From Prunella strophiata (Eukaryota > Chordata > Aves > Passeriformes > Prunellidae), in NCBI GenBank assembly GCA_036583965.1, contig JAZBQD010000015.1, positions 22,163,310 to 22,227,309 of the forward strand: a stretch of 64,000 bases of DNA. Direction: 5' to 3'. This document shows positions 1 through 13,039 of the stretch, piece after piece. The notes under the pieces are model-generated. The model was given only the letters and a program-made list of their open reading frames with translations, did no database searches and was not told where the DNA came from. Each line of letters starts with the position of its first letter. The stretch's first letter is position 1. The position numbers and the translations under genes are program-made.

Positions 1-3000
1 AACAGCATCCAATGCATGTGCTTTTAATGATGACTGCACAAGAACATCTGCCCTAAAATCTAGCCAGCAGTGCTGGTGGACAAGAAAAGTACCCATAGTA
101 ATTAGGAAACTATAGGAAGAAGCAGGCAGACTAATTAAGTTTTCTCAATGCTTCCCATTTAGCATATCTTAGGGATTTAAAATTAAAGATATGTATAATT
201 CGGGCTGTTTTCAAGATTAAGATGTTTAGAACTTGTTGATTAGTTTTAGCTGCACAATGAAATCTGTTTCATAGTTGAAGTCAGAAGGGCTAAACTTGTT
301 CAGGCCAAGAAAACAAGCTGCTGCAGCAGGATGTTGAAAACCTGACATGATCAGCCTCTGATCCTCACATTGCAGCTCAGCAAGAGAGTGAGAGCTGCTC
401 TTCCATCCTGATCTCTTTCCTGTTGTTGGTGGTTCCAAGCTCAAGAGAAATGGTGGCTGGACCACTAACACCAATTTCAAGGCTGGCAGTTCTGTGCAAG
501 TATCTTTGGAACCTCCCTAATCCATCTGCATGGGGAAAAAACCCACCCCAAGAACTAATCAAGGCTTTGCCAAAACAAATTTTGGCTATTAGTGATCATC
601 TATTTCTGCAGCCTTTGAACAGTGACAACAAAATGAGGGACCAGCATGAACTGTGTGAGTGCACAGAGCAGCCCACAAGACTGTGCCTCTTTCTCCAGTG
701 GCTGCTATGGATGTGAGAGCCTGGGTCAGGCTGCAAGATGCACCAGTCAATAAAAATCACCATCACAAGCTGCCCAGCCTTCAGCAGTATTGGTCTACAG
801 ACTTCCTTCAGTGACACCTATAGCACATACAGCAGCCCTTAATTCTGCTCTGCAATATGAATGAAAAGACAATTGGTTAACAACTGTCTTTTATTATTTT
901 TAAAAATATGTTTCAAACCCATATAGCTTATCTCAGAGTTTCTGTGATTTGGAAATGAAGGGCTGCTGCTGCAATGTATTACCTGCCCACAGATTCAGTT
1001 GGCACTTTTAAAGCACAGAACAGAAATAATGCACAAGGAGTCAATAACAGTAATTGGTATCATTAACACTTCCTGCTTGTCTCTGGCTTAAATCTGAAAA
1101 TCAACTGAAAGATGCTTAAGAGTAGTTATCCTAGAAAGCTGAAAGTCCAAGACCTTCCATAGCTCTAGACCTACCACTTCACTTTCCCTCTTACCTTTTC
1201 CTTTCCCATCTGCCATACACTACCTTTCTGCTTGAGCCAAGCAGGAAGCTGCAGGCACCTCGCTGCAGCACAAGAACATTGGATTTACATTATACAAAGG
1301 CTCAAAGGAAAGACTTCATCATAATTTACATGTAACTCTTTTAACTAATTCATCCAACACTTTAACTAACTCACAGAACATTCCTGCACCTAAAAGGGTA
1401 CTGACTGTAACATCTACTGTCAGCCTGGTTACCCAGATTATTTAACAGTGCTTACACTCTATGCAGACTAGCACTACACAGAACAGAAAACCAGATGAAC
1501 TGGGGAAAACCTCAAAGATTCAGTCAGCCTATTTCCCTCTCTCTGGTAGAACCCAACGTTTTGAGGAAAAATGGGAGAAAGGGGTCTCATCCTTCACATC
1601 AACACTTTAAGGACCTTCTGAGTAGGAGCTTGCCTTCATATCTCTGTGGTAGACAGCCTTTGCTGGACCTTTCTCCCATGCAGTATTCTGACCTTGTTAA
1701 TTGTATGTTTGATCTTGGTCTCTGAAACATCTTGTGATGCTGATTTCCTCCATTCAATTATATCTTGTCCAGAGAAGTGTGTCTTAAAGCTGGTTAGTGC
1801 TGATGCTCTGATCCTCTGGTTGTATTACAGAAGGTGAATAGTTACTCTCTGTCATATAATAGTGCTGCTTATATATATCTCTCATACACTTTTCTTTTTT
1901 TTTTTTTTCCCCAGAGATTATAATAATTTAGTTGGATTCTACCTTAAATTTAATGGTCAATCTGATAAAACCTGGAACTAGCCTGGTTTCTGTCTGCATC
2001 AAAGTCCAGACAGCAGCTTGTATAGGATAAAGATGGGTTTCCTTTGGTTAAACTAATAATTTGTAACCCTTTACACTCATCTACAACATTTTTTCAAGTG
2101 AAGCTCTTGTGCTAAATAGCTGCAAGGTCTGATGATGCCAGCAGAAGATGGACCAGCTCAGTTAGGAAGGTGATGCTGAATCTTTCCTCTTTATTGCACC
2201 CTATAGACAGAAGGTAACTCAAGCAGCCCTTGGGTAACTGTTATCATTAGGGAAACTGAGGAACTATAAATTGTTCAGTGATTATGGCAGATGATGTCAG
2301 AGACAGAACAGTAACCCTGTACCTTCTCTCTTATTCAGCCCATGATCCTTTCTTGAGGATTTGCCAATACAAAATACAAATGTATATTCAGTTTATTTCA
2401 CACTTAAGTATTTTTCTGTGGTCTGAATTGACCATGTCTGCATTGACTGAAATTGTTACATTAAAAAACATATAATATCACTGGAAAGGGATTTCTGGGA
2501 AAAATAAATTGGTATTCAATAAATTCTGCTCTTCAGAAATTCAATAGCACTGTAGGCCCAATCTGTAGAATGAGTTTTGAAGACAAACATTTAGAAAGTT
2601 TCCAATTCTGCGGTTTATAAATGTTAACAATGTCCTGGAAAGGCTACCACTGGAATAATTTTGAACCTGCTCTTTTGAGGAAGATGTCTTTATAAATTAT
2701 TTCTGAGCTTTGTACTCGTTCAGTTTGGACTACTATCAAAAGCATTCTTCAAAGGCCTCAGACATTTACACCTAAAATGTCACCTGCAAATGAAAGTGTG
2801 TTGTGTTTGCTGGTTCAGGAAGGAACAAGTTTTATTATTAATATCTAAAACTCTGTCACTAAAAAGTATTCAGATCCTGAATCAAAATCATACTTGGTTC
2901 AAATCTTCAGTGTGCTCTGCACAGTTAGCTGAGATGTTTCTACAGCCTCCTTTTCATGTAAAACTTGTGGAACTTTGGGGAGAAAACTGCTGTTGAAGTG

Positions 3001-3289
3001 CTATATTATTTGCTATATTAGCTATAATAAGCAATGAAAGAATACTAAGAAAGTGATTTCTGTAGCTTAAAATTAAAAACTCTCAGGTCTCAGCATGGCA
3101 GCAGAATTGGAAAGACAGGGGAAGAGGTACTGCTCATGGTATAGGAAAATGAAGTTAGAGACTACTTAGCCAAATAGGGCAAATAAAAATCAATGCTGCT
3201 GGACAGATTGCTTGGGGGAGCTGGCCACTGCCACTGGGAAGTTGCTATCTATCATCTAGGAAATGTAGTGGCAATTAGGGGAAGAGACC

Positions 3290-3806
3290 CCAATGGTTGA
3301 AAAATGGCAAATGTTATGCCTGTTGTAAAATCTAAAGCAGCAGGATCCAGAAGCATGTCCAGAGCCGGCCACCAAGTTGATTGGGGGAATGGAGCACCTC
3401 TCCTATAAGGAAAGGCTGAAAGAATTGGGATTGTTCAGCCTGGAATAGAGAAACCTTTGGGGTGACATAATAGTGGCCTTCCAGTACCTGAAAGTAGCCT
3501 TCAAGAAAGATGGAGTGGGACTTTTTACTACAGCCTGTAGGGACAGGACAAGGGGGAACAGATTCAAACTGAAATAGACTAAGTTTAGATTAGATGTTAG
3601 GAAGAAATTCTTTACTGAGAGGGTGGTGAGGCACTGGTTCAGGCTGCCCAGAGAAGCTGTGGATGGCCTGGAAGTGTTCAAGGCCTCTGAGCAACCTGAC
3701 CTAGTGAGAAGTGTCCCTGACCATGGCATAAGGGTTGAAATTAGATGATCTTTAAGGTCCCTTTCAACTCAAACCATTCTATAATCCTGTGATGATTCTA
3801 TGAACT
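3290..3806 (+). mobile_element. CR1 LINE, 3' end fragment
   Basis: From about 3386 the text follows the 3' part of avian CR1: a GGAGCACCTCTCCTATRAGG-like block, then the TTCAGCCTGGA, TTAGGAAGAAATTCTTTACTGAGAGGGT and GGCTGCCCAGAGAAGCTGTGG segments. It ends at the CR1 terminus with degenerate copies of the 8-bp ATTCTATG unit (3775-3803). The stretch 3290-3385 also resembles internal CR1 but with gaps. This is a 5'-truncated, inactive copy. Confidence 0.88.
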
Positions 3807-3810
3807 AGAG

Positions 3811-4345
3811 AAAAACTCAGTCCCCAGGAATATTATGGACTGGAGGAGTGGAATAAAAGTGGGTGGAAAACAGCCTGGATGGCTGGGCCCAAAGAGTCAC
3901 CATCAACAGTTTGAGGTGGCTGGTTATGAGCAGTGTGACGCCCAGGGGTCCCTGCCAGGTCAGCACCCTTTGCATCCTCAGCAATGATCCAGATGACAGG
4001 GGTGGCCTGTGCTTTCCTAAAATCTGTGAAAGTAGCAGCTGTGTATGCTGGAAGGCAGAGTTGCTGTTCAGAGAGCTCAAAATCCAGAAGTGGCCTGACA
4101 TGGACTTCAGAAAACTCATCAAAGACAAAACCAAAGTCCTGTATTGGGAGAGGACAACCCATGGCCACCGAACTGGTGGGAGGTGCACCAGCAGTTCTGC
4201 AGAACAGGAGCTGCTGTGCAAGGGGCACCATCAAAATCTTGTGGCAATGAGGTAATGTAGGGGCCTCTTTAGAAATAGGGCAGCCAACAGGTCCAAGGAA
4301 GTGATATTTTCTAAATATTACACTATTTGTGACTCCAGAACAAGA
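3811..4345 (+). mobile_element. CR1 LINE fragment from the reverse-transcriptase end
   Basis: This stretch resembles the end of the CR1 reverse-transcriptase region and what follows it. Segments like GGATGGCTGGGCCCAAAGAG, the AATGATCCAGATGACAGGGG block, and an AGAGGACAACCCATGGCCACC stretch correspond to known CR1 text. It fades out after a piece like the GACTCCAGAACAAGAAGGG segment near 4345. It is broken by many stops and indels. It lies immediately after the 3' terminus of another CR1 copy in the same orientation, so it must be a separate insertion or a rearranged part. Confidence 0.72.
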
Positions 4346-7300
4346 AGGGTGTGAACAAATTGGCAAGAGGAGATATAATCACCCTGGCTGGCTGATCAGC
4401 TTGTTCTCATAATTCTTTATCAATCCAGTATAGCAATTACATCAGCTGTGTTCTGCTGTAGTTTTAAACTTGACTCCAAACCAATGGAAACTCTAAATAG
4501 CTGAGGATGAAGCAAGCCCTGAAGAATCCTATTAGAAACACTCATCATATGACTTCATATAGGAAAGTACTTGGAGAGCTGCAAGCCAGACCTTAATACA
4601 TTTAACCTCTGTCCCTCACATCAAGAGTAGTATACATGTGGTCTTCCTGGAATGCTACTGAATGCTTTATTTTTATTCAGCTTTTAATACTGATGCCATT
4701 ACAATTTGTTTTCCAGGAATGAAATCTATGAATCCACAGATATTTCTGCTCTTGTTACTAACAACCATTCTAGGTCATTATATATTTGGTGAGAAAGCTC
4801 ACAACATTTCCATACTATCAATGTGTCTTATTTTTCATACAGTGAAATTTCTAAAGGTAAAAAAATGAATAAATTGTGAAGAGACTCTTATTTTACTTCC
4901 TCACTTTTTTCCATTGGCAAACATCTCCAAATTCCTTACAGAACTCTGACTAAACTCTTGTTTTATTATGATGTTTTCTTTCTGTTTACTTAATTATTTG
5001 CATAAGCTTCACCTGAAGCCAAGGACAGTTCTAGGAATAAAGCTTGACTAACTTGTACTTCCGAAATGCCTATTTAACATGTTAACACTGAGCTCTGTGT
5101 GTTAATGCAGAACACTTGTTTTTTAGGATCAACAAATGGCAAATACTTCCATCTGAAAAAGAATATTCCCACCCACAGAAACAGAACTCAGCTTTCCTAA
5201 GCAGCAAACAATAGAGAATTAAGATGTCTCTCAGAGGCACAGCCAGAATAAAAACAACCACACCCCACATCTGAATGAGATCCTCAGTTGGATATTTTCA
5301 GTGCTTCTTTTCTGAGACAAAGTATATTCTGATACTAAAAAGGTGAGTTGGAGAAGCAAATTTATTGATGTTTTTTGAGATGTTTAGGAATTGCATATGC
5401 TTCCAGGAAGCACCTATTTATTAAAAGCGTCATTTATGCCAATCCATCTCATGTAAGTTTTTGAAGAGTAAGCATCTAAAAGGAAAGAAGAAATATAAAC
5501 TTAGTGATATTCAAAGGAAGAAGAGTGACAAAACAAGAGAAAGGAGTCCACTTTGGCCAAAAAGTGCAAGAACCATTACAATTTATGATTTTATTTTAAA
5601 CACCCCAATTTAAATTTTCACTTACTAGATTAATGAGCTTATATAATATTAGTAGAGGGTTGAAAGCACTGGAACATTTTACTTCTAGGATCCTAAAAGT
5701 TAATCAGAATGTCAGTGTTTCAAACTAATTTATTGTAATATTAGCACAAGATTATTTTAAAGCTGCCTTGCCAAAGTTTATTAAAAAACAAATTTTAAGA
5801 GCCATGGAACACCAGCTACTTAACCCATGTGCTGTAATTCTTTACCCTGTGATCACCAAGAAAACTCTGCCAAATAAAATGCATTACAGACACTGATAAG
5901 AATACCTAGAAATAAAATAAGAAATTCAGCAATGGGTTTGGAAGTTCAGCAATCTATGATAGCAGTTTGCAAATATTTTTGTTTTAACTGTTCAAATTTC
6001 CTCTGGGATTGGCAAGTTAATGATAGTTCTATTTTTGTAACTGTAATTAGGATTAGCTAAATGTTGTACAAATGAAACACAAGAGTTTATGATATTCAAA
6101 AAGTCTGAAATGGGTGAGGCTTAAATGAGAAAGAAGCATTTCATTATGAAAATGCTTGTAATATTTACCAGCAGATTCACAGATATTTTGAGGCCAGCAA
6201 AACCCATTACCATCACATGTTCTGAGTAACACAAGACAGAGAATTTCATCTTCTATCTACTGCATCAAGCTCATCCCTCCTGCTTGAGTTACCCTGTACT
6301 TTTTGAAGGATACCTAAGTCTTCCTTTTACACATTTAAAATGACAGAGAATTCACCAAATTTGCAACGTTCTTCTAGAGCTCGCTAATGTCATTGGAAGA
6401 AGGGGTTTGCTTTCATCCACTTTGGAGTTTGTTTAGACTCAAATAGCCTGAATTACTAATGAGAAATATAATACAAAAGCCCTCTTAAAACTACCAGGAA
6501 AATTTGCATTCAGGCACTGTGCCTAATTGCCCGACTCCATCCCTCTCTCCAACAGTATTATCCCAGATGCATTTTTGCATGGTCTGTGTCTAGTCTATGT
6601 GAAACACAAAGTACCCTTGCAAATCTGATGCTTCCTGTTAATGATTAGAAGTAGACAATACTCCATTGTGCCAAAACAAGACTAAACCAAGCAGAGCAAA
6701 GGCCAAAGGAATTGTATGTAAAGTATTGTCAAACTTGTCTGGTAGTCTAATAGCACAACTTATAAGAAAATGTCATAAGTTACAGACTATTCCTTTCATT
6801 AAATGATTAGTCTCAAAGACTTTATTAACATTATTAAAAACAGAGAAGGTCATATGAGAGGCTAATATAACTGAGATATTATGTTAAACTATGTGCCTTT
6901 TAAGGAATTGACCTTCATAAAAAGTTGCAACATATTAAATTTATTTAATTACTCCAGAGTACTTTCTAATTTCAAAAGCCCATTTTATTGGAACAATGAT
7001 AAATTAGAGAATAGATGAATTATTTTACAGATTAATACACACAGTTCTTTCTGCAATCAAGATTTTAAATAGGTCTAATAGCCTTAGCACTTACAGTAGG
7101 TTCCTAAAGTGCCAAGCAATTATAATTGTTCTCTCAGCATACTGGTTTAATTTAATACCACCCAAGTTGCAAATGATTTGGCTTTTGGAGTGGAACACAC
7201 TCATTCACCATGATGATAAATATGAATTTATGAATGATAAAAAAGATATTTAAAAGCAAAGGAGTGCTCTGGAAAAAGCAATACCATATTGCTAATTATC

Positions 7301-10300
7301 AGATAACAGTTCTGTTATATCTCAGACTTATTGAGATCAAGATTGAGGCAAGACATGTATGTACACCATAAGCCCTTTAGCCCTCATTTCCACATACAAA
7401 CAGTAGTTTGTGTTGGCACTGTGCTCAGTAGATGACCAGAGCAGTAGGAACTCAGCAAATATAAACATGTAGCACCTATGGAGTATCCTAAAATGAACTA
7501 GGTACTTACAATAGTCTTCCATAAAGTTTAGTTCTGTGAGTAGTGTTCAGGAGTTTTGTCCAGCTTTTTGCAAATGAGGAGACATTTGCTGAGTTTGCCA
7601 CTTTGTCAAATACCTGGGGCCCTACATGTGATTTCCTGTGCTAAACATCTCAAATTGCAAGTGACACAAATGCTACCTTGTAAAGTGAAGAGTTTAATGC
7701 CTACTGTTCAGAGAGTTTTTTTCCCCTTCTCTCATCTGGTAGGAAGGTTTTGTCAAGTACAACAGTCCTTACCCCTGCAGCATCAAGTCCATTTTTCAGC
7801 ATTGGCTTATGAAGCCCTAGACTGTACATCTGATATTTCTTCTGGTTTTTTGGGTTTTTTTTTTTGGAAATAAAGAGAAGTTTAGAAACTGGATCCAAAG
7901 AGCCTGCCCAAGCCTGTGGGCAGTACAAAATAGGTAATCTGACAGGCAGCATTTCAAGCATCACAGTGGAGAATCACTTCCAAACAGTGACAGCAGCCAA
8001 GAATGAACAGAGGTTATTCACTTATAATTTGGGAAAGAGAGTTTGCTCACTTCTTCATGTCCAGCTGGCAACCTCAAGTCACGGAGTTTTCCTGTTACAC
8101 TGCTTTCTCAGACATGTCCTTGGCTGAACTGAGCAGAGGAGCAGGCTTGGCACCAGCATGCCAGCAGGCTTGCACCTGAGTCTGGAGCTACAGGGATGAT
8201 AAGCACAGGGGAAAGAGAGGACAGCATGCTCCAGAAAAGGGGTTGGTTTAACCTCTTACATAATACAAAAGGAAATAATCCAAGTCAAAATCCGGTGTCT
8301 CAGGCCAAAATACAGCATATTTTAGATGAAGGTAATAAAAAAGCACTATGAAAATGTAAAAATGAGAGAAATTATATATTATAGTCTTTGTTTGCCACAT
8401 CTGAATGACTAATAGATTAGGTTAGCAATGAATTTTTAATTTCTGAAGAAACATTAAAATTAAATGGACTCCTGGTTTATTAATTTCTGGAAGAACAATT
8501 CTTCCTTTTATGCAGTGTAACAAAAATCAAGTCACTGTGGAGACAGAGAAACACAAACAACCATCAAGGTTCAAAGTGACAGTGTAAAAGGAGTTTCACC
8601 TTTAGGCCACTGGTTGATTTTTAAAAGAGGAATTGAAACATGCCTGTGGGGAGTTGTTTGATGTCCTGGGTCAGCTTGATCTCAAATACAGCTTAGTTCC
8701 TAACAGACAAGTGTTCCCATCATAAGCACTGGAGCAACAGATAACCACCCTGACCAACAGAAAGGAGCATCCTTGAACCAGTTTTCCTGGAAATAATATG
8801 GCACATCAGCCATTCCTGTGCAAAAATATGAAAGCACCTGTTTTCATTTCCCCAAACACCTAAAGCTGAACTAATGTTTACTGCATTCCATAATACAAAT
8901 AAAACCACTTCATCCCCCCTTCTCAGATTCTTGCAGGGAAGGCTGATCCAGACCCAGGGCTGTTACCTTAGGAACTGCTCTGAATCACATTCAGAGCATT
9001 TTGGTCATCATCAAGTATCTGTGATCATCACATACCTCACTTTTTCAACAAGAATATCCTAGCACTGGTTTAGCAGGGCTTGCTTAATCTTTTTTAACCC
9101 TTTCAGACACTGAGGAAACCTGTTGTGAAAAAGTATGTTAACAAACAAAATAAATGAAGCCAACCAACTTATCTTCCCACCTATATCTGCAAATTCTAGC
9201 CAAACTTAATTTGGGATTTTGTGTTACAAAGGAACAGCTTTATGTGCCACTATTTGGATACATCCCTAATTAAAAAATATGTAATTGAAGACTTTAAAAG
9301 AAAGTTAAGGAAGATAATTGCATAATTATTAAATGAGCAGTCTTAGAATCAATGGTCACCTCAAACTGTAAAACCACGTCATAAAATACCACACCACAAA
9401 GCCCCCCTTTCCTCTGATTTATGCTTCAGGAAAAAGCAAAACAAATGCTGTACAAATATTTTCAGTAGTTGAAAACTGGGTATCAGTACAAAACCACAAC
9501 TACAAACATTCCTCACTGCTGGGATGAGCTGTTCTCAAAACAATGCAATGTAAAGGCCACTGACAAATGTTTCTAACATTCTGCAGTCACAAAGAACCAG
9601 AGTGCTGTGTTTGGTGCAGATCACATTGCTTGTGCTTTAGAGGTATTATTTAGGCTTCAGTCTATGGTTTGCTAAGGACTCTGAACTCATGGCCTCTCTC
9701 ATCCTAAAATCTCAGAATAATCACTGCTGTTTAGTAGCATTTCATTGCATGTCCATCAAAAATAAACATGCTCAAAATAGCAGAGATTAAGAAGCTGCAG
9801 TCTCTGCCAATCTCAGCTATGAACAGTTCTGAAAAGCACATTTAGTGTTGCCCTCTGTGGATCTTTCAGACCAAAAGATGTAGGAGGAGAAGAATATTAA
9901 TAGCATCTAATAAGGTGAATCCTGAAATCTATTTCACACTGAAAAGGGGAAAACTCAAGAGAAATTATGTCAGAAACCATTCTTATTGTTCAAGAAGTAC
10001 ACCATGTTTTCTCCCCTGTTGCAGAAACAAAGCCACCAAGTATATTTTCAAGAAAATATTTAAATAAAATTGATGAAGTGTCAACACTTGACTGGTTGTT
10101 TAAATTGGATATAATTATAAAAGCTGTTACAGAGTGTTCAATTTGTTTCAATGTTATTATATATCATAAAGGCTCATTCAAGCAGGGAGAATACTGCAGA
10201 CAAGGCATGAAGATTAGAAGATGTCTTAGACTTCTCCCTGGAACAGCATGAAATACAATCTAAAGCAGCCAAAATTCTTTTAGTGGAGCTAATTTCTTTT

Positions 10301-12089
10301 CACTGGGGCTTTATGAAGAAAAGAATCAGTGTTCCTTTATGCTGCAAGAACACTTTGCCATTTGCTTAACAGGAAGTTAAATGAACCAAAGCTACAGACA
10401 GGAAAAAAAAAATCCACCATCAATTAATGTGACAAATTCTTAATAGGAAAACAAATCAGATTCATTTAAAAACTGAGGTCTTGGTTCTGGTGTATTTGTG
10501 TTTTCCCAAGGTTGAGCTTATATTCCCAAGGTTTATATTTTTCATAGTTTATGCTTTCTGAGGAGTACAGATGTCTATGGGAGAGGGCTTTTTCCTGCAT
10601 TGCTCCTGCTGAGTAGCCCAAAGACTAATGAAGAGGACCATGGCAAGCTGTAGCTGCTTATGCTCCAGGTGCACCACAGCTGATGAGAAGTGGTGTGCAA
10701 GAGCTCAAAAACCACTGCCATCACAGGAACAAGCACCATTCACATTATCAACTGAAAATAAGGCATTTGAATGTTAAATTTTCCCCCCTTCGTCCACAAT
10801 CTGTCACATTCAGATGGGAAGCACAAGGCAAGTCCCCAAGGACCCCCTAGAATGATCCCAGCACCTTACCTGAGAAATAATTTGGATAACCTTGCATTTT
10901 CTAAACATAGGCAGAGTGGTGAGTTCTTATATTCCACCTACAACACAGATATGTTGGTCTGAAATTCTGGACCTGACATCTTTTCACAGGCACTTCCAGG
11001 CTGTGGAGGATGATGCATGGCCACAGCCTCTCAGTAGTGCTTACAGTCTCTCAAATCAACTCAGCACACCACTGTCACAGCTGCATGACATGGTACTGAA
11101 CCTATTCCACTTCACCCAGAGAGCAGGACAGAAGCTGAAGATGAATTCCTAACTGTTTAAGAATATCCATTCATCCATACTTCTTGCCCAGTATAGATGT
11201 TTTGGTTTCAAAATTAGACATCCATACATTTATTGAAGCAGTCAACTTTATGGTATCTCTGTACACCCTAAGTGAGTGAGAAGCAAGGGGTTCTGACCAT
11301 AAATAAGAATAATATATTCCATGATTCACTCTCTTCCACAAGGTAAAAAACAGCAGTTAATTAAATATTAAAAGATTCTAAGCATATAGTAGCAAGTAGT
11401 AAAACTAGCATGAGAAATGTGCCAGCCTACCTCAGCCATAAAACACAGGAGAAAACCTTAAAATTTAAAACTGATCATAACTTTTTTAATACCACTTATG
11501 AAACTTTTCTTTTTACTATTGTTCAAGTGGAAATTCACTGTCTTCACTCAGTCTGGCCTCTGGTTGGGACTCTTGTGCTCTGAAAGCCTCTGTGCTAGTC
11601 TGGGGGTCTCCTGCATGGGGGCTGCTGCCAGTGGTGGATCTCTCTCACAGCTTATGAATTTCTTTGCCAACAAGCTGCTCCTCACTTGGAGCCAGATACA
11701 ATCCTCAAAACAAACCCCTAAACTATTTCAAATTTTTCAGAATTTTACCCCTTTATCACACCTTAATGACTCGTAGCTTTATAAATGTCACATCTCAAAA
11801 ACATTGTTTCTCCAGCATATAAAACAGAGAGAAAAAAGCCCTGAATTTCAAAGTAAAACCAATAATAATTAAAAAATATTTCTTCTGTATTGGAGAATTC
11901 CCCTCTGCCTTGGTTTGCTATTTATAAACCACCAGTCTGGGATTAATTATTATAAATCCTTAAAGCCGAAAAGAAGATTTTAGGCATTTTATTCTACGTA
12001 TAATCTATACCATTATTAAACTGCAGCTCAAATGCAGTTTATGTCCTATTTCTGCTGGTCACCTTTTAACATTTATGCGTTTTACCTCT

Positions 12090-12095
12090 AGTAAA
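12090..12095. repeat. Target-site duplication AGTAAA, left copy
   Basis: The hexamer AGTAAA precedes the LTR and is repeated exactly at 12717-12722 just after it. Six-base duplications are typical of class II (ERVK-like, alpha/beta-type) retroviral integration. Confidence 0.7.
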
Positions 12096-12493
12096 GGTCG
12101 GAACTCAGGACATTCCTCTGGCTGCCCTGGATGGCTCGAGCCCCTGGCAGGGGGCTCAGAGACCTTGGCACAGAGCCCAAGACCCCTGTGCCTTTGATTT
12201 TGAGCCATGGAAAAAATTACCAACCTTATATGAAGAGTTACAAGCCACACAAATCAAGTAGAATAATAATAAGTTTATCACAGGGTGAAAATGTAGAATT
12301 TTGGGGTTTTTTAGAATAAGGGTTCGGGGGTCAAGATGGAGAAATTTGGGCGTGTTCTGTCCTTCTTTCTCCTTCTTCACAGCCTCCATCTTCTGGGTGA
12401 TGGTGGCACTTTTGGATTGGCTTAGAGTAGACTCTGTAACATGGGTGATAGGTATTGGAGAAGAATGGTAAATAATGTGCAGGTAGTTTTTAG

Positions 12494-12500
12494 TATAAAA
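12494..12500 (+). promoter_or_regulatory. LTR TATA box
   Basis: TATAAAA sits about 100 bp upstream of the AATAAA signal in the LTR at 12096-12716, the spacing expected of U3 and R in a retroviral LTR. Any transcript starting here would run toward the CPQ exon at 12838-13039, antisense to the gene. Confidence 0.6.
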
Positions 12501-12596
12501 AGACAACACCGCCCCAGAGGTGGGCAGTGTGCCATGGACTGACCTGCTGAATGAACCTCGTGCTGGTCAGGGAGAAAATTTGTTAGATAAGGAAAT

Positions 12597-12602
12597 AATA
12601 AA
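12597..12602 (+). promoter_or_regulatory. LTR poly(A) signal
   Basis: A canonical AATAAA hexamer in the expected place near the R/U5 boundary of the LTR at 12096-12716. Confidence 0.6.
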
Positions 12603-12716
12603 CAACCTTGAAAACTGGACAAGAGACTCCTGACTCCTTCTTCAGTTCTCGGGCCAGAGCACAGAGACTTTCTCACTGATTCGGGGTCATCTCGAGCTCC
12701 TGAGAGACCTCCGACA

Positions 12717-12722
12717 AGTAAA
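12717..12722. repeat. Target-site duplication AGTAAA, right copy
   Basis: Exact match to 12090-12095, directly after the terminal CA of the LTR. Confidence 0.7.
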
Positions 12723-12837
12723 TTTTACTCCCCTGGCAGAAAGAATTTCTTAGTACTTGGAAAACATCGTACCACCCATGTGAGGTGGCAGTGCCCAGTG
12801 GGAGCAGTGTCCCCTGCCAGGCTGCAGGGACACTCAC

Positions 12838-13039
12838 CAGGCACCCCGTCTCTCATCCAGTAAGCGATGTCTGTTCCATCTGCAGCGTCGTAGACACGCG
12901 TAACGTTGATGGGCTGCAGCAGAGTCATGACCTCTTTCACGATGCCCCGGGCTTCAGCACTGCCAGAAAAACCCAGTCCAGATGGCTGGAAGGTGCCCTC
13001 ATCAGACTCCATAACGATATCAAAGTTGGAGATATTTTC
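12838..13039 (-). CDS. CPQ: CPQ internal exon with zinc-binding Asp and two N-glycosylation sequons
   Basis: This 202-bp exon encodes 67 residues plus the first base of a glycine codon, from ENISNFDIVMESDEGTF to AYWMRDGVP. It aligns with human CPQ residues about 352-419. The Asp of VMESDEG corresponds to human Asp364, a zinc ligand. Two N-glycosylation sequons, NIS near the start and NVT in the middle, fall where human CPQ also has sequons, as expected for a secreted or lysosomal enzyme. The acceptor ends TGTGTTTAG after a T-rich tract and the donor reads G then GTGAGTG. It enters in phase 0, matching the exon at 23909-24000, and leaves in phase 1. The frame stays open into the intron until a stop near 12725. 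The next exon, which should carry the final zinc His (HHSHGD motif), was not found to the left. Confidence 0.96.

Larger units (their letters stand above)
12096..12716 (+). mobile_element. Solo LTR of an endogenous retrovirus, class II-like
   Basis: This 621-bp element is a single LTR with no internal viral genes beside it. It ends in CA (12715-12716) and is flanked by perfect 6-bp duplications AGTAAA. Its first bases are GG where TG is expected, consistent with one T-to-G change. The order of signals fits plus orientation: a TATA box TATAAAA at 12494-12500, then a poly(A) signal AATAAA at 12597-12602, then the LTR end about 115 bp later. It lies antisense to CPQ, with its right edge 121 bp from the splice donor of the 12838-13039 exon. 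Short reading frames inside are not genes. Confidence 0.85.
1..12837 (-). other. CPQ: CPQ intron, 5' part (runs off the left edge)
   Basis: This is intronic sequence downstream of the 12838-13039 exon. It holds two CR1 pieces near 3.3-4.3 kb and a solo LTR at 12.1-12.7 kb. I looked on the minus strand for the last CPQ exon (HHSHGDTM and AAVWAVVSYVVADMEEMLP motifs) and saw no match. From 1 to 3.2 kb and from 4.4 to 12.0 kb I see only AT-rich unique DNA with short stop-limited reading frames. A somewhat GC-richer patch at about 11520-11650 has no recognisable content. Confidence 0.75.

Noticed and set aside
3833..4366. Minus-strand open frame of 177 codons and overlapping frames on both strands
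   Set aside because: The interval is a plus-strand CR1 fragment; the frames are antisense or shifted readings of decayed LINE sequence.
12156..12509. Minus-strand open frame of 117 codons
   Set aside because: It is antisense to the LTR at 12096-12716 and has no recognisable content.
1..12837. Possible last CPQ exon with the final zinc His
   Set aside because: I looked for minus-strand text encoding HHSHGDTM and VVSYVVADMEEMLP and found none; it most likely lies beyond the left edge.
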